Positions 1-8,284 of a stretch of 64,000 bases of DNA are shown piece by piece; the first letter of the stretch is position 1, and each line of letters begins with the position of its first letter. The notes beneath the pieces are model-generated. The model had not been told where the DNA came from, made no database searches, and was given only the letters and a program-made list of their open reading frames with translations. This DNA comes from Clostridium thermobutyricum. Its GTDB lineage: Bacteria > Bacillota > Clostridia > Ch29. A program made the position numbers and the translations under genes. The stretch covers positions 1-64,000 of the forward strand of contig JAENYD010000011.1 of the NCBI GenBank assembly GCA_016842005.1, given 5' to 3'.

Positions 1-2
1 TG

Positions 3-116
3 TGCATTCTTACAGGCAATGGCCTGAAGGACCCGGATACGGCTGTGGGGCTGGGTGACCGTATGAAGGTATATCCACCCGATTTTGACGTATTGAAACA
101 GGAGGTGATGGCATGA
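3..116 (+). CDS. thrC: Threonine synthase, C-terminal end (partial)
   Basis: Only the last 37 codons are in the window; the gene begins upstream of base 1. The frame reads CILTGNGLKDPD and ends EVMA followed by TGA. A TGNGLKD stretch near the C-terminus is typical of threonine synthase, which converts O-phosphohomoserine to threonine with PLP. The stop codon overlaps the ATG of the homoserine kinase gene (ATGA), so the two are translationally coupled in a thrC-thrB operon. The family call rests on this short tail plus the neighbouring thrB. Confidence 0.75.
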   Translation, partial: CILTGNGLKDPDTAVGLGDRMKVYPPDFDVLKQEVMA

Positions 117-1012
117 TAAGGGTAAAAGTACCGGCGACGACTGCAAATCTGGGCCCCGGCTTTGACTGCATGGGCATGGCCCTGGGCATATTCAATACTG
201 TAGAGGCGGAAGAAAGGGAGCAGGACATCGAGGTGGGGGCTGTGGGCAGGGACCTGGAACTTATAGAATACGGCGGGAACAATCTGATTATCAGAGCCAT
301 AAGAAGGGTATGCTCTGAGGTTGGCTATCCGTTAAAGGGGCTTCGTCTGAACTGTATAAACAATATACCGGTAGCCAGGGGTCTGGGCAGTAGCGCAGCC
401 TGCACCGCCGCAGGGCTGGTAATAGGCAATGCCATATCGGGGGGTATGCTTGAAAGGGACCAGTTGCTTCAAATGGGTATTGATATGGAAGGACATCCTG
501 ATAACATAGTCCCTGCAGTACTGGGAGGTATGTGTGTGTCATGTGTTGACTCCGGGGAAAGGCCCAGATATGTTAAGGTAAAATTTCCTGATGACCTCAA
601 ATTTGCAGTCCTGATACCCGATTTTACCCTGAGTACTGACAGCGCCAGGAAATTATTGCCCCGGCAGGTGGACTACAGGGATGCAGTATTCAATATAAGT
701 CGTGCCGCAATGCTGATTGCTTCGCTTGTGTCCGGAGAGCTGCAGCATCTGAGGCTGTCAACCGAAGACAGGCTGCACCAGCCATATAGAAAGAAACTCA
801 TACCGGACATTGACAGGATTTTTGACTTCTGCTATGAGGAAGGGGCCAGGGCTTCTTTTATTAGCGGGTCCGGATCTTCTCTCATTGCCGTACTGGACAA
901 GAATGATTTTTCTTTTGAGGGAAGAATACGGGACAGACTGCGGGGCCTGAGCCACAAATGGGAGGTATGTTGTGTGAACCTGGCCGGCCAGGGGGCGGTA
1001 GTCATCGGATAA
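113..1012 (+). CDS. thrB: Homoserine kinase
   Basis: This 299-residue cytosolic GHMP-family kinase phosphorylates homoserine with ATP to O-phosphohomoserine, the substrate of threonine synthase. The N-terminus (VKVPATTANLGPGFDCMG) is the family signature, and the glycine/serine-rich ATP loop ARGLGSSAA lies near residues 88-97. A late GSGSSL motif near residue 250 matches GHMP motif 3. Length is normal for ThrB. It follows thrC with a 4-base ATGA overlap and has its own AGGAGGTGATG ribosome site. The last codons run into a dispersed repeat that begins right after the stop. Confidence 0.95.
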   Translation: MIRVKVPATTANLGPGFDCMGMALGIFNTVEAEEREQDIEVGAVGRDLELIEYGGNNLIIRAIRRVCSEVGYPLKGLRLNCINNIPVARGLGSSAACTAAGLVIGNAISGGMLERDQLLQMGIDMEGHPDNIVPAVLGGMCVSCVDSGERPRYVKVKFPDDLKFAVLIPDFTLSTDSARKLLPRQVDYRDAVFNISRAAMLIASLVSGELQHLRLSTEDRLHQPYRKKLIPDIDRIFDFCYEEGARASFISGSGSSLIAVLDKNDFSFEGRIRDRLRGLSHKWEVCCVNLAGQGAVVIG

Positions 1013-1133
1013 ACAGGATTCTTGGCTTCAGGGAGGGGCTTTTGAAGGTTAAAAATCGTTATCCAGGGACGTAGCGCCGTTCAACTGCCGCCTGAAATGG
1101 CAGGAGTATTGGCGGCGATAGTTATCGGATAAA
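1013..1133 (-). repeat. Dispersed two-hairpin repeat, copy A
   Basis: Read on the minus strand this segment has the order TTATCCGATaactatcgccgc..aatactcc..., a GC-rich hairpin region, GGATAACG, and a CTTCAG/CTGAAG-type end finishing in CCAAGAATCCTG. The same order is seen in copies at 6273, 14484, 34632 and 40625. This copy lies directly after thrB. Confidence 0.7.
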
Positions 1134-1323
1134 GTTAATAGACCTGTCAGGAGGGGATATTATACCGGTGCGGGAGTTAGGACCTTCGGATGCGCTTGAG
1201 AACGTATGCTGGCTTAATGAGGCAGGTTTGTGCTGTACATTGCTGGTGACGGCCGCCAAACCGTATATGTTTATGACAGGCATATAAAACTCATAGATGA
1301 GGCGATGCTTAATGAAGCATCTG

Positions 1324-1349
1324 AGACTGCTGAGCAGGCAGTCTTTTTT
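1324..1349 (+). terminator. Rho-independent terminator-like hairpin
   Basis: A 7-bp perfect stem (AGACTGC / GCAGTCT, 7-base loop) is followed at once by five T residues (1345-1349). It sits about 310 bases past thrB and would end any transcript running on from thrCB before the DUF2953-gerW unit. Confidence 0.6.
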
Positions 1350-1527
1350 CATGGGCCTTTATCACCAAAAGGACAGGAAAACTCCTTTTGATGTCCCTTT
1401 TTTGAGAGCGGTCAGGGAGGTATTTGATATCATTTAAAGAATATATAAGTTATCACTCGGAGGAAAAAATCAATGCGGGAGGTTCTGGTCTTTTATAAAC
1501 ATGGTTTAATAATGCAATGGTGGGGGA

Positions 1528-2127
1528 ATGGTTGTGATTGTTTTAGCAGTAATCCTTACGGGGATTATAGTACCCCTGGTAATCCCGGTGAAATACCGTA
1601 TTAACGTCAGCGGCACCGGTGAAGGTTTTGTATTCCAGGTTGCGGTTAATTATGGCACAGGCATAGTATCATTCTTTTACGGGAGGGACCTGGAGGACCG
1701 GAAACAACAGTTGAAGATGCTGGGCATTGCCGTAAGAAGCACTGATAGGAAGCAGACCGGCGACAATTACGATAATACGGGACTGATAGAGAGGATAGCC
1801 CAGGTAAGGCACAGGAAAGGACTATACAGGCAGATGCTGAAGGCCCTCATGGAAATAACAGAGAGATGTCTGCTGAAGAGGACGGTTTTCAATCTGAAGC
1901 TGGGGACAGGAGACCCTGCCGGTACGGGTATGCTCACAGGGCTGGTGGCAGCTTTTTCAGGCTGTTTCCATATCCCGCATTTTTTTGAGCCGGTGTTCAC
2001 GGGAGACGCTCCTGAGGTAGATTTTTCTGCTGTTGGGGCAATACTACCAATAGCAGTAATTATGGTGTTATTAAAGCATATAAGCGTGTATTTATTAAAG
2101 ACTGCAGGAATTAATATTAATGCGTAA
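1528..2127 (+). CDS. ytfI: DUF2953 family membrane-anchored protein (YtfI-like)
   Basis: This 199-residue protein has an N-terminal hydrophobic segment (residues about 2-19, VVIVLAVILTGIIVPLVIPV), a soluble middle with a KLGTGDPAGTGMLTG motif typical of DUF2953, and a weakly hydrophobic C-terminal stretch. In Bacillus and clostridia this family is found next to the GerW/YtfJ gene, as here, where the next gene starts 14 bases downstream. The function is unknown; the pairing suggests a role in sporulation or germination. The ATG start is preceded by GGTGGGGG. Confidence 0.8.
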   Translation: MVVIVLAVILTGIIVPLVIPVKYRINVSGTGEGFVFQVAVNYGTGIVSFFYGRDLEDRKQQLKMLGIAVRSTDRKQTGDNYDNTGLIERIAQVRHRKGLYRQMLKALMEITERCLLKRTVFNLKLGTGDPAGTGMLTGLVAAFSGCFHIPHFFEPVFTGDAPEVDFSAVGAILPIAVIMVLLKHISVYLLKTAGININA

Positions 2128-2140
2128 GGAGGAAGATGGT

Positions 2141-2548
2141 ATGGATTTGAAAGATAATCTGAAGGCTATATTTGACGAACTGGAAAATTTCCTGACAACC
2201 AAAGCTGTGGTGGGCGAACCCATAGAGGTGGGAGACATTACACTGATACCCGTTATAAATGTGACCTTTGGTATGGGGACGGGAGGCGGAGAAGGGGGTA
2301 AATCCCATAGCAACAGCCAGGAAGGCGGAGCGGCCGGACTGGGAGCAAAGATATCCCCCACTGCAGTTATTGTAATCAAAGAAGGGGATATCTCGGTTAT
2401 TCCGCTGAACCGCGGCGGCGGGATGGACCAGCTGGTGGATATGGTTCCCGAACTGCTCAGGAAGTTCAAGACAAAAAGCAGACCGGGAGGCACTGCAGAA
2501 AAGGGAAGAGGTAAAAGTAAAGGGAAAGACAGTGTCAGGGAAAGATAA
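2141..2548 (+). CDS. gerW: GerW family sporulation protein (YtfJ)
   Basis: This 135-residue soluble protein has the GerW layout: an N-terminal helix (LKDNLKAIFDELENFL), then VVGEPIEVGDITLIPV, a glycine-rich centre and a C-terminal lysine/arginine-rich tail. GerW of Bacillus is needed for a normal L-alanine germination response. The ATG at 2141 is chosen because a strong AAGGAGGA site lies 8 bases before it; the in-frame ATG at 2120 lies upstream of that site. It is coupled to the DUF2953 gene, and the pair indicates an endospore former. Confidence 0.9.
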   Translation: MDLKDNLKAIFDELENFLTTKAVVGEPIEVGDITLIPVINVTFGMGTGGGEGGKSHSNSQEGGAAGLGAKISPTAVIVIKEGDISVIPLNRGGGMDQLVDMVPELLRKFKTKSRPGGTAEKGRGKSKGKDSVRER

Positions 2549-2572
2549 CCACATGTTTTATCCCGGTGGGTG

Positions 2573-2593
2573 GATGAATAAAACCTCCACCGG
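2573..2593 (+). terminator. Weak hairpin after gerW
   Basis: A CCGGTGG / CCACCGG stem of 7 bp is followed by a T-rich stretch (agttttacttt). It lies 25 bases past the gerW stop and could be a weak terminator or attenuator before the rhomboid gene. There is no uninterrupted T-run, so the call is tentative. Confidence 0.35.
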
Positions 2594-2651
2594 TAGAAGT
2601 TTTACTTTACAATCTACAGCGGTTGTTTTTCTGTTGAGGTGGTGTTATATA

Positions 2652-4121
2652 GTGGAGCGTAATTATAAATATATAAATGCTGTTGCTGCGGAAATGGTAA
2701 AGGATATGCACTGGTATCCTTTGCAGAATGACCGGGAGAAAAATTCAGTTGTACTGGGGAAGAAAGAAGGAGAGATGCTTAAGCTGGTCATCCTGGGAAC
2801 GGAGGGAGGAAGTTACGATTATGCGGGGCATTTATTCCGGTCTGTTGAGAGCTATATGGAAAAGGTGGGCTGTACTCATTCAAAGATTATAAACATAAAT
2901 ATTATTGAAGAAATTCCGGGTTACTGCCGTGTCTATCCCACTGATGGACCGATAGAGATTATGTATGTCGCAGTAAATCTTAATGAAGGCAGTGTACAGG
3001 GAGAGGTGCCGGAAGAGCATCTGCGGCATGTGCTTGAAAAATACCTTGACAGGGATAGACTGGAGAGGCACAGGCTGGTGGACATAACGGCTGCAGGGAG
3101 GGGGGAGACAAAGCCAGGGTGTCTGTTTACCAGGATAATACTGCTGGTCAACTTTGTCCTGTGGGGGCTGATGACCATGTCAGGAGGTTCAACAGATACC
3201 GAAGTGCTTATTAAATTTGGAGCAATGTACGGCCCTCTACTGGCCCAAGGGCAGTACTGGAGGCTTATAACCCCTATTTTTTTACATGTAGGGGTTATGC
3301 ACCTTGCCTTCAACTCATACGCCCTATATCAGTTAGGGTCTGTAGCCGAAACGGTATATGGGGGAAAAAGGTTCTTGATGGTATATTTTGTTGCAGGTGC
3401 TACGGGAAGTGTATTCAGTTTCCTCTTTACCCGGTCGGTGTCCGCAGGGGCCTCAGGGGCCATATTCGGATTGTTGGGGGCCCTTGTCTATTTTGGCCGT
3501 AAGGAACCCGGATTTTTTCGCAGAGGGTTTACCGGTAATTTGATTGCCATCATAATGATCAACCTGTTCATCGGGTTTACTTATCCGGGTATAGATAACT
3601 TCGCCCATATCGGGGGGCTTATCGGCGGGTATATATCCGCACATTTTGCAGGAACCGACAGGAAGGCCGGGTTTTCCGCCAGGCAGTATATATATATTGT
3701 GGTTCTGACGACGGTGATTGTTGCTGCTGTAGCTGCAGGAAAGTGGTTGTACAGGGGAGACGACCTGGCAATGTACTACAGGGCAAGGCAGTATGTGGAG
3801 AAAGAGAGGTTCAGTCAGGCTGACAGCCTGCTGGAAGGTATGATAGAAAGGCTGCCGGAAAAGGAAGAACTGGGAATTGAGGCCAGGTATCTGTACGCTT
3901 ACAGCAGGGCCAGACAGGGTGACCTGGAGACAGCCATTGAGTATGCAGGGATTGTGGTGGAAAACCATCCGGATTCCCATAATGCCCATCTGCTCCTGGG
4001 GGCACTCTACCTTAATAAAGGTGAAAGGGAGAAGGCCAGGACCCATCTGAATGAAGCCCTGCGCTTAAATCCCGGAAGTGAAGAAGCGAAACGTTTACTG
4101 AAGGATTTGTCCGATGACTAG
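2652..4121 (+). CDS. gluP: Rhomboid family intramembrane serine protease with TPR tail (GluP/YqgP-like)
   Basis: About 489 residues. An N-terminal soluble domain (residues 1-150) is followed by about six or seven membrane segments. The rhomboid catalytic motif GASGAIFG lies near residues 265-272 and the partner His of FAHIGG near 319. The C-terminus (about 395-485) carries TPR repeats ending in a LNKGEREKARTHLNEALRLNP repeat unit. This layout matches B. subtilis YqgP/GluP, which cleaves membrane proteins such as the Mg transporter MgtE. The GTG at 2652 is preferred because a GAGGTGGTG site precedes it; an in-frame ATG at 2532 would overlap gerW and add an unlikely leader. Confidence 0.85.
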   Translation: MERNYKYINAVAAEMVKDMHWYPLQNDREKNSVVLGKKEGEMLKLVILGTEGGSYDYAGHLFRSVESYMEKVGCTHSKIININIIEEIPGYCRVYPTDGPIEIMYVAVNLNEGSVQGEVPEEHLRHVLEKYLDRDRLERHRLVDITAAGRGETKPGCLFTRIILLVNFVLWGLMTMSGGSTDTEVLIKFGAMYGPLLAQGQYWRLITPIFLHVGVMHLAFNSYALYQLGSVAETVYGGKRFLMVYFVAGATGSVFSFLFTRSVSAGASGAIFGLLGALVYFGRKEPGFFRRGFTGNLIAIIMINLFIGFTYPGIDNFAHIGGLIGGYISAHFAGTDRKAGFSARQYIYIVVLTTVIVAAVAAGKWLYRGDDLAMYYRARQYVEKERFSQADSLLEGMIERLPEKEELGIEARYLYAYSRARQGDLETAIEYAGIVVENHPDSHNAHLLLGALYLNKGEREKARTHLNEALRLNPGSEEAKRLLKDLSDD

Positions 4122-4211
4122 CGCAGCTAATACGGGGGGACATAATAGAGGGGTGGGTAAGGAACCCGGCATAATAGTATTTTCAGTTCATTTTTACAGG
4201 TGGTGGGAAAG

Positions 4212-6272
4212 GTGCAGATAAAGGAAGTCATGACCCATAATCCTATAGTCCTTATGGCAGATGATACCCTGCAGGATGCAGCAGCGATTTTAAGTGACAA
4301 TAACATAGACAGCGCTCCTGTCGTGGATGCAGATGGGTGCCTGCTAGGGATGTTTACAAAGTCTGATTTTTTCAAGGCTGTAAAAGACGGATATGTTCCT
4401 CTTTCCAGGGTCCGGGATGTCATGACTAAAGGTATGGCCTGGGTAAATGAGGAGGACCATGGAAATACCCTGTTTGACAGGCAGGAAGAAAAATTTCCGG
4501 TCATAGACAGTAATGGGAAACTCAAAGGCATTGTTACAAAAACAGACCTGCTTAAGGCATATTATGAAAGGCTGCAGTATGCTATCAACAGTCTTAATGC
4601 AGTGCTTGAATCGGCGAGCAATGCAATTATTGCCATTGACAGGCAGAAGAAGATTACCGTATTCAACAGAGCTGCGGAACAATTATTAAATATGAAGGCT
4701 TCAGAGGTTTTAGGCAAACAGATAACCGATATTCTGCCAAATTCCCATCTCCCCCATGTGCTTGAAACCGGTGAGAGAGAAATAAGTAAAGTTGTGGATA
4801 TTGGCGATAAGGTGATGGTAACCAACAGGACTCCAATAATGCAGTACGGGAGAATAACTGGCGCATTGGCAGTATTTCAGGATATAACCGATTATGAAGC
4901 TGTGCTGGAAGAGCTGGATAATGAAAGGAACACAACCAGAGTCCTTACTACCATACTTGATATTGCCTATGACGGAATAGTTGTGGTGGACAGGGAAGGC
5001 TATATTACAATGATGAGTGATGCCTATACCAAGTTTCTGGGGGTTAAAGCAGAAGAGGTCATAGGTAAGCATGTCACCGAAGTCATAGAGAATACGAGAA
5101 TGCACATCGTGGTGAAAACCGGTCGCCCTGAAATAGCAGACCTGCAAAAAATAAAAGGCAACTATATGATAGCTTCCCGGATTCCCATAATAAAAAACGG
5201 AGAGGTTACAGGAGCGGTGGGGAAGGTTTTATTCAGGGAAGTCAGCGACCTGAACGCCCTTTACCAGAAAATCAGCAATATGGAGAAAGAGCTGGAACAC
5301 TATAAAGATGAATTGAGAAGGGCAAATCAGGCCAAATATTCCTTTGAAAGTATAATAGGTGAAAGCCGTGCCATAAGTGAGGCAAAATCTTTTGCCCGTA
5401 AAGCTGCTAAAACGGATTCCAATGTGCTTTTAATGGGAGAAAGCGGTACGGGAAAAGAAATCTTTGCCCATGCCATACACAACGGAAGTCACCGCTCTTA
5501 CGCACCGTTTATTAAAATCAACTGTGCCGCTATTCCTGCCCAGTTACTGGAATCTGAATTGTTCGGATATGAAGAAGGGGCTTTCACGGGAGCCAAAAAA
5601 GGAGGAAAACCGGGTAAATTTGAACTGGCCAATGGTGGAACCCTGTTCCTGGATGAGATAGGGGATATGCCACTGCAAATGCAGGCCAAGCTGTTAAGGG
5701 TACTACAGGATAAAGAAATTGAGCGTATTGGGGCGACAAAACCGCAACAGGTGGATGTCAGAATAATAGCGGCCACAAATCACAATCTGGAAAAAATGGT
5801 CAAAGGCGGCAAGTTCAGGGCGGATTTGTTTTACCGTTTAAATGTACTGACCATAAATATCCCCCCTCTCCGGGAAAGGATAGGGGACATTGAACTTCTC
5901 ACCTATAATTTCATTGATAAGATAGCCAATAAAACCGGAAAACATATTGAACGGGTATCTGAAGAGGCTATGAAATACCTTAAAAACCATAGCTGGCACG
6001 GCAACGTGAGAGAACTGGAAAATGTGATAGAAAGGGCTATCGGCATTATTGAAAAAGATGTGGTAATACGACCTGAACACTTGCCCGCTGAGATTACAGG
6101 GGAAATACTGTATAAAGATATGAAATCATTAAAGGATATAGTTGACCAGGCTGAAAAGCAGGCAATAATAGATTGTCTTCGTGTCACAGAGGGTAACAGG
6201 AGTAGGGCTGCCAAGCTGCTGGATATAAGCAGGTCCAGCCTGTACGAAAAAATGGACAAATATGGCATATAA
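4212..6272 (+). CDS. Sigma-54-dependent activator with CBS pair and two PAS domains
   Basis: About 686 residues. Two CBS repeats (about 1-120; VMTHNPIVLMADDTLQDAA) are followed by a PAS domain (about 125-235), a second PAS (about 245-355), a short coiled coil, then a sigma-54 AAA+ domain. That domain has Walker A GESGTGKE near 409, the sigma-54-contact motif GAFTGA near 456, and a Fis-type helix-turn-helix at the C-terminus. It should bind upstream sites and drive open-complex formation by RNA polymerase-sigma-54. The likely target is the operon beginning at 6712, which has a good -24/-12 promoter and dyads (TGTCYG-N6-CGGACA). CBS domains suggest control by adenylates or CoA-type ligands. GTG 4212 is preferred since AGGTGG precedes it; GTG 4200 lacks a site. 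Confidence 0.9.
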   Translation: MQIKEVMTHNPIVLMADDTLQDAAAILSDNNIDSAPVVDADGCLLGMFTKSDFFKAVKDGYVPLSRVRDVMTKGMAWVNEEDHGNTLFDRQEEKFPVIDSNGKLKGIVTKTDLLKAYYERLQYAINSLNAVLESASNAIIAIDRQKKITVFNRAAEQLLNMKASEVLGKQITDILPNSHLPHVLETGEREISKVVDIGDKVMVTNRTPIMQYGRITGALAVFQDITDYEAVLEELDNERNTTRVLTTILDIAYDGIVVVDREGYITMMSDAYTKFLGVKAEEVIGKHVTEVIENTRMHIVVKTGRPEIADLQKIKGNYMIASRIPIIKNGEVTGAVGKVLFREVSDLNALYQKISNMEKELEHYKDELRRANQAKYSFESIIGESRAISEAKSFARKAAKTDSNVLLMGESGTGKEIFAHAIHNGSHRSYAPFIKINCAAIPAQLLESELFGYEEGAFTGAKKGGKPGKFELANGGTLFLDEIGDMPLQMQAKLLRVLQDKEIERIGATKPQQVDVRIIAATNHNLEKMVKGGKFRADLFYRLNVLTINIPPLRERIGDIELLTYNFIDKIANKTGKHIERVSEEAMKYLKNHSWHGNVRELENVIERAIGIIEKDVVIRPEHLPAEITGEILYKDMKSLKDIVDQAEKQAIIDCLRVTEGNRSRAAKLLDISRSSLYEKMDKYGI

Positions 6273-6366
6273 ACAGGTTCCCGGGCTTCAGGTGGAGTTT
6301 TAACGCAGGTGTGTCCTCTGGCTTCTGACAGGACGGGAGTATTAGCGGTGGCAACCATAGGATAAA
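6273..6366 (-). repeat. Dispersed two-hairpin repeat, copy B (shortened)
   Basis: On the minus strand this reads TTATCCTATGGTTGCCACC then GCTAATACTCCCGTCCTGTCAG, and ends with CTCCACCTGAAGCCCGGGAACCTG. The central part present in the other copies (GGGAGATAAGCGGCGC..GGATAACG) is missing, so this is an internally deleted copy. It starts one base after the stop of the sigma-54 activator. Confidence 0.65.
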
Positions 6367-6509
6367 TGTCCGAAAATTCTCACACCGATATTATAATCCG
6401 CATACTGTACGGAAAAAAATACAATATAAAAGGGGAAACAATCATGAAGTGTCTGCAAACCCGGACAGTTTAATTGTGCAAATGGTTCCTTTGTCAATAT
6501 TTGCGGACA
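6367..6509 (+). promoter_or_regulatory. Candidate enhancer sites TGTCYG-N6-CGGACA for the sigma-54 activator
   Basis: Two dyads are clear: TGTCTG-N6-CGGACA at 6450-6467 and TGTCAA-N6-CGGACA at 6492-6509. Their starts are 42 bp apart, about four helical turns. A weaker third site, TGTCCG-N6-CTCACA, lies at 6367-6384. They sit 140-285 bp upstream of the -24/-12 promoter, the usual place for enhancers. Assignment to the activator encoded just upstream is an inference from position. Confidence 0.55.
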
Positions 6510-6540
6510 TATTTATTGTTATGGGGAGGTTTCTATTGAT

Positions 6541-6568
6541 AAAAAAAAGGGCTGTCAGCCTTTTTTTT
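6541..6568. terminator. Bidirectional terminator-like hairpin
   Basis: An A8-GGGCTG-TCAGCC-T8 arrangement gives a stem with one bulged G, flanked by A8 and T8 runs, so it can act on either strand. It lies between the enhancer sites and the sigma-54 promoter and would insulate the operon from read-through of the regulator gene. Confidence 0.6.
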
Positions 6569-6650
6569 ATTTGGCAGGTGCCGGCTGTAAAGGCTGTAAT
6601 ATGCCAAATACCTGTTAGAGGCATCCCTTCCATGGCAGCAAGGAATAGAT

Positions 6651-6666
6651 TGGCATGCTAATTGCT
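6651..6666 (+). promoter_or_regulatory. Sigma-54 (-24/-12) promoter of the 3-hydroxyacid operon
   Basis: TGGCATGCTAATTGCT matches the sigma-54 consensus TGGCACG-N4-TTGCW with one change, and keeps the GG and GC dinucleotides at correct spacing. It lies 46 bases before the first codon of the CoA-transferase gene, giving a short leader. Confidence 0.8.
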
Positions 6667-6711
6667 TTGTGTATTTCAAATCAAATATAGCACTGAAAAG
6701 GGGGAATACGC

Positions 6712-8262
6712 ATGAGCACAAAAGTCATGTCAGCAGAACAGGCAATTGCAATGATCAAAGATAATGCCACCCTTGCCTGTTCAGGATTTGTCGGCAACTG
6801 TCATCCTGAAGAGCTGACAATAGCTCTGGAGAAAAGATTCCTTGAAGAAGGGAAACCTGAAAATCTGACCCTGGTATATGCCGCCGGTCAGGGAGACGGA
6901 AAGGAAAAAGGCATGAACCACCTGGCCCATGAAGGGCTTATCGGCAAAGTGGTGGGCGGACACTGGGGCCTGGCGCCGAAACTCCAAAAACTGGCTATTG
7001 AGAATAAGATTTGTGCCTATAACTTTCCCCAGGGGGTTATATCCCATCTCTTCAGGGATATAGCGGCAGGTAAAGTAGGCACAATTACCCATGTGGGACT
7101 TAAGACTTTTGCTGACCCGAGGGTTGAAGGCGGAAAACTTAACAGCAGGACCACCGAAGATTTGGTGGAGGTTGTTGAAATAGGAGGGCAGGAGCGTCTT
7201 CTGTATAAGGCTTTTCCCATTGATGTCGCATTTATCAGGGCTACCTATGCTGACCCTGACGGGAATGCAAGTATGGAGAAAGAGGCAGCCACCCTTGAAT
7301 CACTGTCTATCGCCCAGGCAGTCAGAAATTCGGGAGGTATAGTGATACTGCAGGTTGAAAGGGTTGTGGAGCGGGGCAGTATTAATCCGAGGCTGGTTAA
7401 GATCCCCGGAATTTATGTGGATGCCATAGTGGTTGCCAGACCGGAAAATCATATGCAGACCTTTGCAGAGCAGTACAATCCATCTTATTGTGGTGAGATA
7501 AAAGTACCTGCTGACAGTATAGAAGCAATGCCCCTTGACGAAAGAAAAGTAATAGCCAGGAGAGCGGCTATGGAGCTTGTACCGAATGCTGTAACCAATC
7601 TTGGCATAGGGGTACCGGAAGGGGTGGCGATGGTTGCAAATGAAGAAGGCATCGGCGACCAGATGACTCTTACCATCGAGGCAGGTCCTATTGGAGGGGT
7701 TCCTGCCGGAGGGCTTAGCTTCGGTGCGTCAATCAATCCACTGGCTATTATCGACCAGCCCTATCAGTTTGACTTTTATGACGGGGGCGGTCTTGACGTG
7801 GCATTTCTGGGACTGGCTCAATGCGATGAAGAGGGTAACATTAATGTAAGCAAGTTCGGGCCCAGGATTGCGGGATGCGGCGGGTTTGTGAATATTACTC
7901 AGAATGCCAAGAAAGTGGTATACTGCGGTACTTTTAAAGCCAGCGGTCTGAAGGTGAAAGCACGGGATGGCAGGCTTGAGATAGTCCAGGAAGGTAAACT
8001 GGCCAAGTTCCTTAAAAGAGTGGAGCAGATTACTTTCAGCGGCAGGTATGCAGTTGAAGTGGGGCAGGAGGTATTGTATGTAACAGAGAGAGCGGTATTT
8101 AAACTTGCGGATAAAGGAGTAGAGTTGATAGAAATTGCGCCGGGGGTTGACCTCGAAAAGGATGTGCTTGCTCATATGGAATTCAAGCCTGTAATTTCAG
8201 AAGACATTAAACTGATGGATGAAAGGATATTCAGGGACGAAGTTATGGGTTTGAAGATATAA
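6712..8262 (+). CDS. Acetate/propionate/acetoacetate-type CoA-transferase (YdiF/Pct family)
   Basis: This 516-residue single-chain family I CoA-transferase has fused alpha and beta halves, the length typical of YdiF and propionate CoA-transferase. The catalytic glutamate lies in the EAGPIGG motif (Glu323), where the gamma-glutamyl-CoA thioester forms. It moves CoA between a short-chain acyl-CoA and a free acid. It heads an operon with a GntP permease, SDR reductase, 3-hydroxyacyl-CoA dehydrogenase and thiolase, so activation of 3-hydroxybutyrate, acetoacetate or a similar acid is the likely job. ATG 6712 follows AAAAGGGGG. Expression should be sigma-54-dependent. The exact substrate is not visible in the sequence. 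Confidence 0.88.
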   Translation: MSTKVMSAEQAIAMIKDNATLACSGFVGNCHPEELTIALEKRFLEEGKPENLTLVYAAGQGDGKEKGMNHLAHEGLIGKVVGGHWGLAPKLQKLAIENKICAYNFPQGVISHLFRDIAAGKVGTITHVGLKTFADPRVEGGKLNSRTTEDLVEVVEIGGQERLLYKAFPIDVAFIRATYADPDGNASMEKEAATLESLSIAQAVRNSGGIVILQVERVVERGSINPRLVKIPGIYVDAIVVARPENHMQTFAEQYNPSYCGEIKVPADSIEAMPLDERKVIARRAAMELVPNAVTNLGIGVPEGVAMVANEEGIGDQMTLTIEAGPIGGVPAGGLSFGASINPLAIIDQPYQFDFYDGGGLDVAFLGLAQCDEEGNINVSKFGPRIAGCGGFVNITQNAKKVVYCGTFKASGLKVKARDGRLEIVQEGKLAKFLKRVEQITFSGRYAVEVGQEVLYVTERAVFKLADKGVELIEIAPGVDLEKDVLAHMEFKPVISEDIKLMDERIFRDEVMGLKI

Positions 8263-8284
8263 AAAACTTAAAGGAGGCTTTTAA

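Larger units (their letters stand above)
1013..1527. other. Gene-free stretch between thrB and the DUF2953 gene
   Basis: These 515 bases hold repeat copy A (1013-1133) and a terminator-like hairpin (1324-1349). Short open frames exist (for example GTG at 1169, 39 codons, with a GGAGGGG upstream), but none resembles a known protein. A frame reading VLYIAGDGRQTVYVYDR around 1231-1280 looks mildly protein-like and could be a decayed remnant. Nothing else was recognised. Confidence 0.5.

Noticed and set aside
1169-1288. Short open frame of 39 codons after thrB
   Set aside because: Starts with GTG and has a ribosome-site-like sequence, but the product resembles nothing and the region is intergenic in character.
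2117-2554. Open frame on the minus strand across gerW
   Set aside because: It is a shadow of a well-supported + strand gene; no ribosome site or recognisable protein features.
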